DNA of 64,000 nucleotides from Streptomyces sulfonofaciens (GTDB lineage Bacteria > Actinomycetota > Actinomycetes > Streptomycetales > Streptomycetaceae). Shown in pieces: positions 9,237 to 18,222 of this stretch; the first letter of the stretch is position 1, and every line of letters starts with the position of its first letter. The notes beneath the pieces are model-generated. The model was not told where the DNA came from. It searched no databases and saw only the letters and a program-made list of their open reading frames with translations. The DNA is taken from positions 84,509-148,508 of the forward strand of contig NZ_BNCD01000019.1 in NCBI RefSeq assembly GCF_014656295.1, in the 5' to 3' direction. A program made the position numbers and the translations under genes.

Positions 9237-10238
9237 TCAGTGCGGGAGCTGTCCCGGGCCGGTGTCCGCGCCGACTAAGCCGCGTGCGGCGGCGTTGACG
9301 CCCGCCTGGAAACGGCTCGTGGCGTCGAGCTGCTCCATGATGTCGGCGATGTGACGCCGTGCCGTGCGCAGCGACATGCCGAGCCGTCGGGCGATGGCCT
9401 CGTCCTTGATGCCCGCGGCGAGCAACCGGATGATCGTCTCCTGGATCTCCCGCGAGACCTTCTCAAGGCCCTGGCCGACGGGGTCGGCGAAGGGCGTGGC
9501 CCGGTCCCAGGTCTGCTCGAAGATCTGGCACAGATAGGCCACGGTCGACGCCTCGCGGATCACCACGGCCCCCCAGCGGTCGTCGTGCAGGGGTATGAAG
9601 GCAAGTTCGCGGTCGAACACGATCAGCCGGCCGAACAGTTCGTGCGAGGTCCTGTACTGGCCGCCGAGGGCGGAGTTCGCCGCCACATAGGCCTGGCTGG
9701 GGCCGTTGAAGCGAGCGGTGTGGTGGTACAGGGTCCGCAGCACGATGCCCCGTCCGAGCATGGCCTGGTCCCGCTGGAGCGCCTCCTGCATGGCCTCCGG
9801 TACGCGGGAGCCGCCGCCGGGCTGGCAGCTCAGCACCTCCTCACGGCACCGCTCCGACGCCCGGTTCAGGGCGTTGCGCACGTCCTGGACGTTCTCCAGT
9901 ATTTCCAGCGCCTCGCGCGGCGAGCGGCGCCGGTGGTAGAGCGGGGAGAAGGGGTGGAGCGCTTCGCGCAGCGCGTCGATTCTCCTCTGCTGCTCACGGA
10001 TGTGCGCCTCCAGCGGGGCGGCCAGTTCCGCGGTGGCGGTCTCGGGCGCCACCGCGTAGACGTCCGCGGGATCGTCGGGGTTGGCGTGCAGCAGATGGGC
10101 GCGGAAGAGGCGGTCGATGCTGCGCCTGATCCGGTCGGGGGTAATCCCCGTATCCTCCGCGATGGCCGACTGGTCGATGGTCCGGTGCTCGAGCACCCAA
10201 CTGTAGACGACAGTGTCAGAATCCCACGGTTCATGCAC
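9237..10238 (-). CDS. LuxR-type regulator with TrmB-like N-terminus, copy 1
   Basis: A 333-aa transcription factor. The N-terminal 70 residues look like a winged helix (IAEDTGITPDRIRRSIDRL), the middle is an unassigned sensor-like region, and the C-terminus carries a LuxR HTH (AIARRLGMSLRTARRHIADI, about 283-302). The GTG at 10238 matches the start of the paralogue at 12535, giving identical lengths. The two copies are highly similar and share 132 identical bases in the middle. The gene lies on the same strand as its paralogue and the unknown gene between them. The regulon is unknown; proximity suggests the NRPS cluster. Confidence 0.87.
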   Translation of the reverse strand: MHEPWDSDTVVYSWVLEHRTIDQSAIAEDTGITPDRIRRSIDRLFRAHLLHANPDDPADVYAVAPETATAELAAPLEAHIREQQRRIDALREALHPFSPLYHRRRSPREALEILENVQDVRNALNRASERCREEVLSCQPGGGSRVPEAMQEALQRDQAMLGRGIVLRTLYHHTARFNGPSQAYVAANSALGGQYRTSHELFGRLIVFDRELAFIPLHDDRWGAVVIREASTVAYLCQIFEQTWDRATPFADPVGQGLEKVSREIQETIIRLLAAGIKDEAIARRLGMSLRTARRHIADIMEQLDATSRFQAGVNAAARGLVGADTGPGQLPH

Positions 10239-10870
10239 CGATCCGGACCCCTTCACGCAGTTTTTTCTTGTGGTTGGGACATGTCCGAACCACCAACCCC
10301 AGCAATTCCGGCAGTGCGGTTTCCTGAGGCTTTCCTGTACCGCGCCGTAGAATATGTGCTTCCGGCTCGCACGGCAATGGCGGGCCGTTTCCCCGGCCCC
10401 GTCACAGGGCGCGCCGGTACCGGCGCGCCCCGGCCCCGCGCGGACTCGGGCGCCCACGGGGCTGTCCGGGGGGCGGCGGACCGTCTCGCCGGACGGCGCC
10501 GGCACCGCCTGTGGGCTGGTACGAGACGCGGCGGACGGCAGCCACGCCACCGGCTCGCGGTGCGGCCGCCCGGCGTGCCAGGGCCCCGGGCACCATTCGG
10601 TCACCGACGGGCACGGCACCGGGGAACCGGGTTCACCCAGGAAAATGCGGGTGACCGCGCCGATAAATGCGGGTGCTTCGCGCTCGGGCGTGCCAGGATT
10701 GTCGCGCCGCGACCGCATGGATTTCACATGGGTGTGCGCCTGCAGCCCGATGTGCTTGCGATTCCTTCCAGCGTCCCGGTATTCCGGGGACGAGGATTAC
10801 GGGGCCGCGGGGGAAGCGGCGGGTGCCAGGACCGCCCGGTGTCCGCGGTCCGCTCCGCTGCGCGCGCTCG
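10239..10870. promoter_or_regulatory. Upstream region of LuxR copy 1 with a 10-bp palindrome
   Basis: No gene is supported in this 630-bp gap. About 40 bp before the GTG, in a locally T-rich stretch, lies the perfect palindrome GGACATGTCC (10277-10286) flanked by TGGTTGG and CCAACC. The first 40 bp upstream of both LuxR copies are alike (both contain CCCCTTC followed by GCAG), so the promoters were duplicated too. An operator function is inferred. Confidence 0.45.
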
Positions 10871-11359
10871 TCAGTCGGTGGGCGACGGATCGTCGGCCGG
10901 GCCCAGACAGGTATGGATCAACCGGCCGCCCGGTGCGAGGTCGACGAGCCACGTCCAGTGCACCGGGACGTACAGGATCTCGCTGACCCTGAGGCGGTAG
11001 GTGCGAAATGCCGTGGACCCGGCCCCGGCGGAGTCGGCGGGGCCGGCCAGGAGCCACCACTTTCCGGTCCCCGCGGTCTGGTGGAACAGGCAGTGCCGCC
11101 GTGCGGAGCCCGTTTGCAGGCCGGCTCCCACCGGTTCGAGCCGGCAGGTGCGCACCGGTAGCCCCGTGGCCCTGCTCAGCCCCTCGGCGAGCAGGGCGAG
11201 CTCCTCGGGCCCGGCCTGCGGGCGCAACGCCGGGTGGTCGTGCTCGGGCCACAGGATTCCGGGGGCCCGCCCCAGATGGGCGAAGACGAAAAGGGCCAGC
11301 TCCTGAATGTATAACGCCCCGGATTCGTCCCTTTCGAAGTGCTCGTGTCCCATGTCCAT
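10871..11359 (-). CDS. Unknown protein, weakly cupin/JmjC-like C-terminus
   Basis: A 162-aa protein between the paired LuxR genes. The ATG at 11359 is preceded by AAGG at 8 nt; a second ATG at 11353 is possible. The N-terminal half has ELALFVFAHLGRAPGILWP, and the C-terminal part SEILYVPVHWTWLVDL resembles the last strands of cupin_4/JmjC proteins, where a similar VLYVP-x-x-W segment occurs. The usual HxD metal motif is not visible, so this may be a degenerate or unrelated fold. It is probably co-expressed with the flanking regulators. I do not recognise a function. Confidence 0.6.
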   Translation of the reverse strand: MDMGHEHFERDESGALYIQELALFVFAHLGRAPGILWPEHDHPALRPQAGPEELALLAEGLSRATGLPVRTCRLEPVGAGLQTGSARRHCLFHQTAGTGKWWLLAGPADSAGAGSTAFRTYRLRVSEILYVPVHWTWLVDLAPGGRLIHTCLGPADDPSPTD

Positions 11360-11533
11360 GTTTCGCCTTCTGTCCTCGCCGGCCGTCGTCCTTGTGAGGC
11401 GAAGCCGGCCGTTCAGACCAGGGCTGGTGGGGTCCTCGTCCCCTGAGTATCCGGTGCACCGCAGCCGTCCCGCCAGCCACGGGAAACCGGTCCCGGACAT
11501 GCGCGACGGGGGCCGTGCGGCGTGGTTCTCCCG

Positions 11534-12535
11534 TCACAGGGGGAGCCGGGGCGGCCTGGTGTCCGCGCCGAGTAAGCCGCGTGCGGCGGCGTTGGCACCG
11601 GCCTGGAAACGGCTCGTCGCCTCCAACTGCTCCATGATGTCCGCGATATGGCGCCGCGCGGTGCGCAGCGACATCCCGAGCCGCCTCGCGATGGCCTCGT
11701 CCTTGATGCCCGCGGCCAGCAACTGGACGATGGTCTCGTGGATCTCACGCGACACCTCCTCAAGGCCCTGGCCGACGGGGTCGGCGAAGGGCGTGGCCCG
11801 GTCCCAGGTCTGCTCGAAGATCTGGCACAGATAGGCGACCGTCGACGCCTCGCGGATCACGACCGCTCCCCAACTGTCGTCCTGCACCGGTATGAAGGCC
11901 AGTTCCCTGTCGAACACGATGAGGCGGCCGAACAGTTCGTGTGAGGTCCGGTACTGTCCGCCGAGGTCGGAGTTGGCGGCGACGTAGGCCTGGCTCGGTC
12001 CGTTGAACCGGGCCGTGTGGTGGTACAGGGTCCGCAGGACGATACCGCGTTCCAGCATCGCCTGGTCCCTCAGGAGCGCCTCCTGCATGGCTTCGGGCAC
12101 CCGCGAGCCGCCGCCGGGCTGGCAGCTCAGCACCTCCTCACGGCACCGCTCCGACGCCCGGTTCAGGGCGTTGCGCACGTCCTGGACGTTCTCCAGTATT
12201 TCCAGCGCCTCGCGCGGCGAGCGGCGCCGGTGGTAGTAGGGCGAGAAGCGGCTGAGCGTCTCCCGCATGACGGCTATGCGCCGCTCGTTCTCGCGTATGT
12301 GGGTTTCCAGGGGGGCGGCCAGCTCCGCGGTCGCCGTTTCGGGGGCCACCGCGTAGACGTCCGAGGGATCCTCGGGATTGGCATGGAGCAGATGTGCGCG
12401 AAAAAGGCGTTCGATACTGCTTCTGACTCTTTCCGGAGTGATCCCGATGGTCTCGGCAATCGCCTGCTGGTCGACGGCGCGATGCTCCAGCACCCAACTG
12501 TAGACGGCTATGTCGGAATCCAGCGGGTCATACAC
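11534..12535 (-). CDS. LuxR-type regulator with TrmB-like N-terminus, copy 2
   Basis: The paralogue of the 9237-10238 gene: 333 aa with the same layout, an N-terminal winged helix (ETIGITPERVRSSIERL), a middle segment and a C-terminal LuxR HTH (AIARRLGMSLRTARRHIADI). The recognition helix is the same in both copies, so they probably bind the same site. Differences concentrate in the N-terminal 120 residues, for example PFSPLYHRRR versus RFSPYYHRRR. The start is GTG at 12535. Confidence 0.87.
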   Translation of the reverse strand: MYDPLDSDIAVYSWVLEHRAVDQQAIAETIGITPERVRSSIERLFRAHLLHANPEDPSDVYAVAPETATAELAAPLETHIRENERRIAVMRETLSRFSPYYHRRRSPREALEILENVQDVRNALNRASERCREEVLSCQPGGGSRVPEAMQEALLRDQAMLERGIVLRTLYHHTARFNGPSQAYVAANSDLGGQYRTSHELFGRLIVFDRELAFIPVQDDSWGAVVIREASTVAYLCQIFEQTWDRATPFADPVGQGLEEVSREIHETIVQLLAAGIKDEAIARRLGMSLRTARRHIADIMEQLEATSRFQAGANAAARGLLGADTRPPRLPL

Positions 12536-12567
12536 GGATCAGAACCCCTTCGTGCAGCTCTTTCTCG

Positions 12568-12578
12568 TTCGGACCGAA
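12568..12578. promoter_or_regulatory. Palindrome TTCGGACCGAA upstream of LuxR copy 2
   Basis: An 11-bp dyad (TTCGG-A-CCGAA) lies 33 bp before the GTG of copy 2, at about the same distance as the palindrome before copy 1, although the sequence differs. It is a candidate autoregulatory site. The remainder of 12536-12980 has no supported gene. Confidence 0.35.
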
Positions 12579-12980
12579 TCCGGTCCCGGGCCAGGGGACT
12601 CCGTCGGGGCGACGCCCGGTCATATGGCGCGGGGCCCGGCGGCGCCCGCAAACGCCGGTGCCGCGTACCGCAGTGCCTGGCTTCGCACTGTGTGGAACCC
12701 GGCCCCTGGGCCGCCCTTTCCGGACCACATCGACAACAGCGTCTCCTCTACCCAGAAGCAGGGAGGTGATGTCCCTACCGGCAACCGGCGAATTCGCACA
12801 CAAGAATGCGGACGCGGCAGTCCTGCTGCACGGCGGCCCCGGGCCGTGCCGGCCTCCGGGCCGTGCCGCCCGGCGGGCCCCGGGCGGCCGGGCCCGTACG
12901 GCCCCACGGCGCGGCCGGCCCCCGACGGCCTGAGGCCCGGCCGGGTCCCCGGCGGCCTCACGGCTCGGGCGGGCCCGGCC

Positions 12981-15590
12981 TCACGGCAGGTGGGGCCGGA
13001 GCCTGGGCGGGCGGAGCAGTCCGCTCGGGTCCGGCGGGCCCTGCCGCTGGCTGCCGTGCGCGTAGTGCGAGTTGGCGGCGGTCGACGCCACCCGGATGCG
13101 CAGGAGATTGGGTCCTTCCCGCAGCACCCCGGGGCCGAAGGCGGCACGGAACGGTCCCCAGCCCCAGCGGCCGACGCGGTGCCCGTTGATCTCCGCCTCC
13201 GCGCTCGCCGCGACCTCGGGAAGCAGGAGCTCCCACCGGGGCCACGCCGCTTCGGCCGCCGTCAGCGCGACCTGGGTCCGGTATTCGCCGACACCCGAGA
13301 AGGTCTCCTCGCCCTGCCGCTCCCAGCCCCGGTACACGTCGACGGGCCGCACCCGGTCGTCGACGGCGAGGGTCCACCCCGCGTCGAGCACCCTGGTGGC
13401 CGGAACGGCACGGGGGCCGGGGTCCAGGTGCACGCAGACCAGCTCTCCCGGGTCGAGGGTGAGGCGCAGGTCCCCGGAGACCTCGAACGGCTCGCCGGTC
13501 GTACCGTCGGCGGTGTTCCAGCGGGTGACCAGCGCGGGCAGCCCCGTCGGCCGCACGGAGACGGTGCGCCGCCCCGGGTCGTCGTTGAACAGCGCCACCC
13601 TGGTGCCCGTGGCGTCCAGGCCGCGGCGGGACCACACCATGCCGTCGGTCTCCACCCGGGTGTGGCCGGCCAGGGCGGCGCAGAGGCGGGCGTCGACGTC
13701 CTCGTCGGAAGGGACGCCCTCCCAGTACGCCCCGTGCTCGCCCCCGAGCAGGGCGCGCGTCCGCGCGGTCAGGCGTGCGTCGAGCCCCGAGCGCTGGGTG
13801 GCCGACGGCAGGGGTCCTGAGGCGAGGACGCTCCCGCCCCGGGCGGCGAACTCCTCGACGGCGTCGAGCGTCGCGGCGTCGGCCACGACGGACACCCCGG
13901 GCAGGATCAGCGTGGTGAACCCCTGCGGCAGTGGTCCCGCGCGCAGCTCGCGCTCGTCCAGAAGGCGGAAGTCGTAGCCGCCCCGTGCCAGGTGCTCCGC
14001 CCAGAACGCCAGGTGCTTGCCGTACGGGTGGCCCGGTCCGCATGCCCAGCTCGTCCGCAGGGGGTAGAGCACGGCGATCTCGTCCAACGGCCTGGCGCCG
14101 TCGAGGAACTCGGAGAGCCTGCCGGACTCGTCGGCGAACGCCCGGTGGTGGCCGAACCAGGGTTCGAAGTTGACACCGGGCGGGAAGTCGAAGCGCGGGT
14201 TGGCGAGGACCTCGTCCCGGTCGTCGCCGTCCGTCAGCCAGAACGCGTGCGTCAGCAACTGCCGCATACCGAGCAGATGGTGCCGGACGGTCTGCTCCCG
14301 GAGCTGGCCCAGGGTGAGTTCCCAGCGTCCCGCCGCGAAGTGCGAGCCCTGCCCGGTACGGGCGAAGTACTGCTCCACCAGGCAGCCGGAGCGCCCGTGG
14401 GAGCGGGCCATGGAGTCACCGAACTTGGCGCTGATCTGCGGGTGCTCGTTGCGCGCGTCGACCGCCGTCAGGTCGCGCAGCCGGTCGAGGCCGAAGTAGT
14501 CGGTGCCGAAGTTCGTCCGCGGGTCGTCGGTGATGATCGTGCTGGTCGGGTCCCACGACGAGACGTAGCCGAGGACCTCGTGGCCCGAGAGCGCCACGCC
14601 GTGCGCCCTGCACCACGCCGACAGCGTGCCGAGGAAGGCGTCGATGCCGACCGAGGCGTACCGCTCGAAGAAGTCACAGCGCCAGGCCGCGGTGCGCGGT
14701 CCCACATCGCGGGCCAGCGCCAGCAGGACCCGGCGGTCGGCGGGCACGATCGCCGGTGCGTACATCAGCGACGAGCCCACGTGCCCCGTCCGGCCCCGCC
14801 AGTCGAAGAAGCAACCGTGCGGCTGGTCGAAGAACACATAGCGGACCGTGCTGCCCAGATGGTCGCCGAGCGCCGCCGCGTACGGCTCGTAACCCACCTC
14901 AAGGAACCGCTCCGCGGCCTCCGGCAGCAGGTAGTTGATCATCCGGCTGGAGGCGCACCGGGCGGCGACGAACACGGTCAGGGCCGAGCGTCCGCGCAGC
15001 GCCTCGGCGGCGACGCGCACCCGGCACCCGGACCCGCCCGCCTGGACCAGGACGGCGTCCGCGGTGACGTCCACGACCGACTCCGCGTCGTCGACGGTGC
15101 CCTCGGGGTGGGCCAGCGCGGCGACGACCTCCCACTCGTCCCAGCGCAGGGCACCGCCCTCGAACACCCAGTTCCTGCCGGGTTCGAGGAGGTGGTCGAC
15201 GTCCGTCGCCCGTATCCCGTCGACGGCGCACTCGGCGAACGCGCCGCCGAGGCGGGCGGTGGTGAAGAACATGTGCCGCTCGCGCAGTTCGTCCCGGCCC
15301 GCCACGGTCCGGCCGCCCGCGTGCCCGGAGAGCCAGTTGTACTCGTCGTAGAGCCCCATCATCAGGCCCCGCGCGGCGGCCTCGTCGGCCGCGGCGCGGC
15401 AGGCGGCGAGGTACTCCCCGCCCAGGTAGTCGGCCCGCGGGAAGGAGAGCCTGGTCTGGATCTGGAACGAGCCGAAACCGGCCGCGGCGAGGGAGTCGAG
15501 CTGCTCGCGGATCTCCTCGCGGGTCGGGATGCGCTGCCAGAACCAGTAGGTTGCCGGGGCGTGCCACACATCGGGCCTGGTGAAGCTCAT
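12981..15590 (-). CDS. GH106-like glycoside hydrolase
   Basis: An 869-aa protein resembling the alpha-L-rhamnosidase-type GH106/GH2-sugar-binding superfamily. The N-terminal barrel shows YWFWQRIPTREEI (residues about 14-26) and LYDEYNWLSGHAGG (about 77-90), both typical of that group. The C-terminal 150 residues look like a jelly-roll carbohydrate-binding domain (EINGHRVGRWGWGP). No signal peptide is seen, so it should act in the cytoplasm on an imported glycoside. Its ATG (15590) overlaps the stop of the NCS1 permease by 4 nt (ATGA), so translation is probably coupled. Substrate is unknown; the partner genes hint at a glycosylated nucleobase or ribosyl compound. Confidence 0.8.
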   Translation of the reverse strand: MSFTRPDVWHAPATYWFWQRIPTREEIREQLDSLAAAGFGSFQIQTRLSFPRADYLGGEYLAACRAAADEAAARGLMMGLYDEYNWLSGHAGGRTVAGRDELRERHMFFTTARLGGAFAECAVDGIRATDVDHLLEPGRNWVFEGGALRWDEWEVVAALAHPEGTVDDAESVVDVTADAVLVQAGGSGCRVRVAAEALRGRSALTVFVAARCASSRMINYLLPEAAERFLEVGYEPYAAALGDHLGSTVRYVFFDQPHGCFFDWRGRTGHVGSSLMYAPAIVPADRRVLLALARDVGPRTAAWRCDFFERYASVGIDAFLGTLSAWCRAHGVALSGHEVLGYVSSWDPTSTIITDDPRTNFGTDYFGLDRLRDLTAVDARNEHPQISAKFGDSMARSHGRSGCLVEQYFARTGQGSHFAAGRWELTLGQLREQTVRHHLLGMRQLLTHAFWLTDGDDRDEVLANPRFDFPPGVNFEPWFGHHRAFADESGRLSEFLDGARPLDEIAVLYPLRTSWACGPGHPYGKHLAFWAEHLARGGYDFRLLDERELRAGPLPQGFTTLILPGVSVVADAATLDAVEEFAARGGSVLASGPLPSATQRSGLDARLTARTRALLGGEHGAYWEGVPSDEDVDARLCAALAGHTRVETDGMVWSRRGLDATGTRVALFNDDPGRRTVSVRPTGLPALVTRWNTADGTTGEPFEVSGDLRLTLDPGELVCVHLDPGPRAVPATRVLDAGWTLAVDDRVRPVDVYRGWERQGEETFSGVGEYRTQVALTAAEAAWPRWELLLPEVAASAEAEINGHRVGRWGWGPFRAAFGPGVLREGPNLLRIRVASTAANSHYAHGSQRQGPPDPSGLLRPPRLRPHLP

Positions 15591-17095
15591 GACGGTACGC
15601 CCTCCAGGTCGCGGCCTGGCTCCGTGCTGCGCGCCGGGCCCTTCGGGTCGATCCCCAGCACGAACGTCAGAAGGGCGTAGAGGGCGGCGCCGACGGCCAT
15701 CGCGACGAGGACGCCGACGTTGGTGGTGCCGATGACGCCCTTCTTCTGGTCCTCGGTGAGCAGGAAGCCGACCACCTTGGCGATGTTCGGGTCGGAGGAG
15801 GTGACCAGGCCGAGGCCGATCACCGTGGCGGCCACCAGGGAAACCAGGGCGGTCCAGCGTCCTGCGCTGCCGCCCTGTCCGGCCGGCATGGCCAGTTCCG
15901 TCGGCCAGCCCAGGCGGCGCTGCCGGACGAAGTCCAGCAGTTGGATGCCGCCCATGGTGCCCATCACCACGGCGATCAGCGCGAGGAACGCCTGGAAGGT
16001 GGCGAGGAAGGAGTCGGAGACGAACAGGAGGTAGAAGGCGCCCGCCGAGATGACCACCATGTTGACGACCGTCGTGCCCGCCCGGGAGACGGGCACTCCC
16101 AGGGCCAGCAGCGCAAGGCCCGACGAGTACAGTCCGGTGATCGCGGCGGCGATCAGCGAGATCACCACGACGATGCTGAACGGCACGAAGAACCAGAACG
16201 GCAGCAGGTCGGTGAGTGCGCCGACCGGGTCGTCGGCCGCCGCGGAACCGAGCTCGGGGTTCCCGGCCGCGAGCAGGATGCCGAGGACCAGCAGCACGGC
16301 CACCGGGAGTGTGATGCCGCCCGCGGTCCAGCCGACGACACCGCGCGCGCCGGTGCGGCGCGGCAGGTAGCGGGCGAAGTCGCCGCCGTAGTTGAGGAAG
16401 CCCAGACCGACCAGGGTCATGGCGAGGACGGCCCCGCCGACGAACTCGCCGAACGAGCCGTTCGGGGTGTGCCCGATCCGGCTCCAGTGGATGTGCGGCA
16501 CGATCATGCCGATGAAGACCACCGTCATCACGGCGGTGAGCCAGGCGACCCACTTCTCCACCCGCAGGATGAGCCGGTGGCCGAAGACCGCCACGGTGAC
16601 CGTGAGCACGAGGACGATCACGAACCACATCATGACCGCGGGCACGCTCTCGTGCCCCCGGCCGTCGGCGAAGGCGCCTGGCCACAGCCGCGCGAAGAGC
16701 CTGGCGCCGGTCGTGGAGGCCAGCGTGATGATGGTGACCTTCCAGCCGACGTTGGACAGGTAGGCGAAGAAGGTCGGGAACTTGTTGCCGTGGAAGCCGA
16801 AGGCGAGCCGTGTCTGGGTGAGCGTGGGCAGCCCGGTGCGCGGCCCGCCGACGGCGAGGATGCCGACGAGGACCGCCGACAGCACGTACCCGAGCAGGCC
16901 AGCGGCGACGGCCTGCCAGGCGCTGAGGCCGACGCCGTAGACGTAGACGCCGTAGCTGACCCCGAGGATGGAGATGTTCCAGGAGAACCACACCGCGAAG
17001 AGGCCCCGCGGGGTGCCGTGGCGTTCGCCGTCCGGAACCGGGTTCACACCGTTTCGTTCGACCGCTGCCGCGGCCGGTTTCTGGTCCTGCTTCAT
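15587..17095 (-). CDS. NCS1-family cytosine/purine permease
   Basis: A 502-aa inner-membrane symporter of the nucleobase:cation NCS1 family (CodB/Fcy2-like). About 12 hydrophobic segments start at residue 30 (GLFAVWFSWNISILGVSYG), the first helix motif being typical of the family. The hydrophilic N-terminus begins MKQDQKP. It is translationally coupled to the glycosidase and follows the LacI gene, which implies uptake of a nucleobase-type or glycosylated substrate. The exact substrate cannot be read from sequence. Confidence 0.88.
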   Translation of the reverse strand: MKQDQKPAAAAVERNGVNPVPDGERHGTPRGLFAVWFSWNISILGVSYGVYVYGVGLSAWQAVAAGLLGYVLSAVLVGILAVGGPRTGLPTLTQTRLAFGFHGNKFPTFFAYLSNVGWKVTIITLASTTGARLFARLWPGAFADGRGHESVPAVMMWFVIVLVLTVTVAVFGHRLILRVEKWVAWLTAVMTVVFIGMIVPHIHWSRIGHTPNGSFGEFVGGAVLAMTLVGLGFLNYGGDFARYLPRRTGARGVVGWTAGGITLPVAVLLVLGILLAAGNPELGSAAADDPVGALTDLLPFWFFVPFSIVVVISLIAAAITGLYSSGLALLALGVPVSRAGTTVVNMVVISAGAFYLLFVSDSFLATFQAFLALIAVVMGTMGGIQLLDFVRQRRLGWPTELAMPAGQGGSAGRWTALVSLVAATVIGLGLVTSSDPNIAKVVGFLLTEDQKKGVIGTTNVGVLVAMAVGAALYALLTFVLGIDPKGPARSTEPGRDLEGVPS

Positions 17096-17211
17096 GAGCG
17101 GCCTCCCAAGGCTGCGGCATGTCGGTGGCGGGGACTCGGCGGTGCGCCGTACGGCCCCCGGCCCTGCGGGCGGGGACGGGACGCGGCGGCGGTGCTCTGC
17201 GGCACGGCGGC

Positions 17212-18222
17212 TCACCGGGTCCCCGGGGCGGCGGCGCATCCGCAGGACCTGCGGATGGCCAGCGTGAAGTCGAGCAGCACATGCTCGGCGACCGACGACG
17301 CGAGCAGTGCGAGGGCGCACTGCGCGGCGGCCTTGACGGGTTGTTCGACGACGGACATGGCGGGGTCGGAGTATTCGCTGCGGCGCGTCCCGTCGAAGCC
17401 GAAGACGGCGAGGTCGCCGGGGACGGCGAGGCCGAGACGGTGGGCCACGGCGAGCAGTCCCTCCGCCTGGGAGTCGCTGCTGACGAAGACGGCGTCCGGT
17501 GCCCGTGCGGTGAGCAGGGCGCGTCCGGCCCTGACCCCGCCCTCCACGGAGAACGCGTCGACGTGGACGAGCGCCGGGTCCGGGGCCCTGCCGGACTCCT
17601 TGAGCGCGGACCTCCAGCCCGCCAGCCGGTCCACGGCGTTGCGGTGGTCGCCGGGGCCCGCGACGCAGGCGATGCGGCGGTGTCCGTGCTCGATCAGGTG
17701 CCGGGTGGCGGCGTGCGCCGCGGCGGTGTTGTCGATGCCGACGAAGGAGTGGCCCGGCCCGTCCAGCGGCCGGTCGAGCACCACCGCGGGGACCCCCGCG
17801 TCGGTCATGTTCCGCAGCGAGGAACCGCGCCGCGCCCCGATGAAGACGATGCCCGCGACCTGCTGGTCGAGGAAGCGGCGCAGATAGGCCCGCTCGCGCT
17901 CGTCGTCGCCGCCCGAGTCGCCGATCAGCAGCACCTTGCCCTGCTCGAAGGCGCAGTCCTGGACGGCCTGGGCGAACTCGGCGAAGAACGGGTTGGAGAT
18001 GTCGGGTACGAGCATGGCCACCGTCTGCGACTCCTGGGTGCGCAGGGCCCGTGCCACGGCGTTGGGACGGTAGTCGAGCTCCTCGATGGCCGCGAGCACC
18101 CGCTCCCTGGTGGCAGCGGCCACCGGCCGCGGCCCGTCGTTGACGACGTAGCTGACCACCGCGGTCGAGGTCCCGGCCAGGCGGGCCACGTCCGCACGTG
18201 TGGGCGGCTTGCCGTTGCGCAT
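17212..18222 (-). CDS. LacI-family transcriptional regulator
   Basis: A full-length 336-aa LacI/GalR protein with N-terminal HTH (TRADVARLAGTSTAVVSYVV, residues 8-27), hinge (YRPNAVARALRTQ) and a periplasmic-binding-like effector domain (FVGIDN, VFGFDGTRRSEYSDP). Near the C-terminus it has an RRSCGC Cys pair. The start codon overlaps the ribokinase stop by one base (TGATG), so it is in the same operon as ribokinase. It probably represses the operon and responds to a sugar or sugar-like ligand. The tandem repeats at 19151-19200 are its best candidate target. Confidence 0.92.
   Translation of the reverse strand: MRNGKPPTRADVARLAGTSTAVVSYVVNDGPRPVAAATRERVLAAIEELDYRPNAVARALRTQESQTVAMLVPDISNPFFAEFAQAVQDCAFEQGKVLLIGDSGGDDERERAYLRRFLDQQVAGIVFIGARRGSSLRNMTDAGVPAVVLDRPLDGPGHSFVGIDNTAAAHAATRHLIEHGHRRIACVAGPGDHRNAVDRLAGWRSALKESGRAPDPALVHVDAFSVEGGVRAGRALLTARAPDAVFVSSDSQAEGLLAVAHRLGLAVPGDLAVFGFDGTRRSEYSDPAMSVVEQPVKAAAQCALALLASSVAEHVLLDFTLAIRRSCGCAAAPGTR

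Larger units (their letters stand above)
9808..12236. repeat. 132-bp perfect duplication inside the two LuxR paralogues
   Basis: Positions 9808-9939 and 12105-12236 are identical over 132 bp (offset 2297), covering the part of both genes that encodes REALEILENVQDVRNALNR through CQPGGGS. Flanking DNA of the two genes is similar but diverged, so the perfect block suggests recent gene conversion rather than only a recent duplication. Confidence 0.85.

Noticed and set aside
12981..17282. Single 1433-codon minus ORF spanning glycosidase and part of the permease region
   Set aside because: The upstream portion is an out-of-frame, Arg/Gly-rich translation of the NCS1 permease; the real glycosidase starts at 15590 with ATGA coupling.
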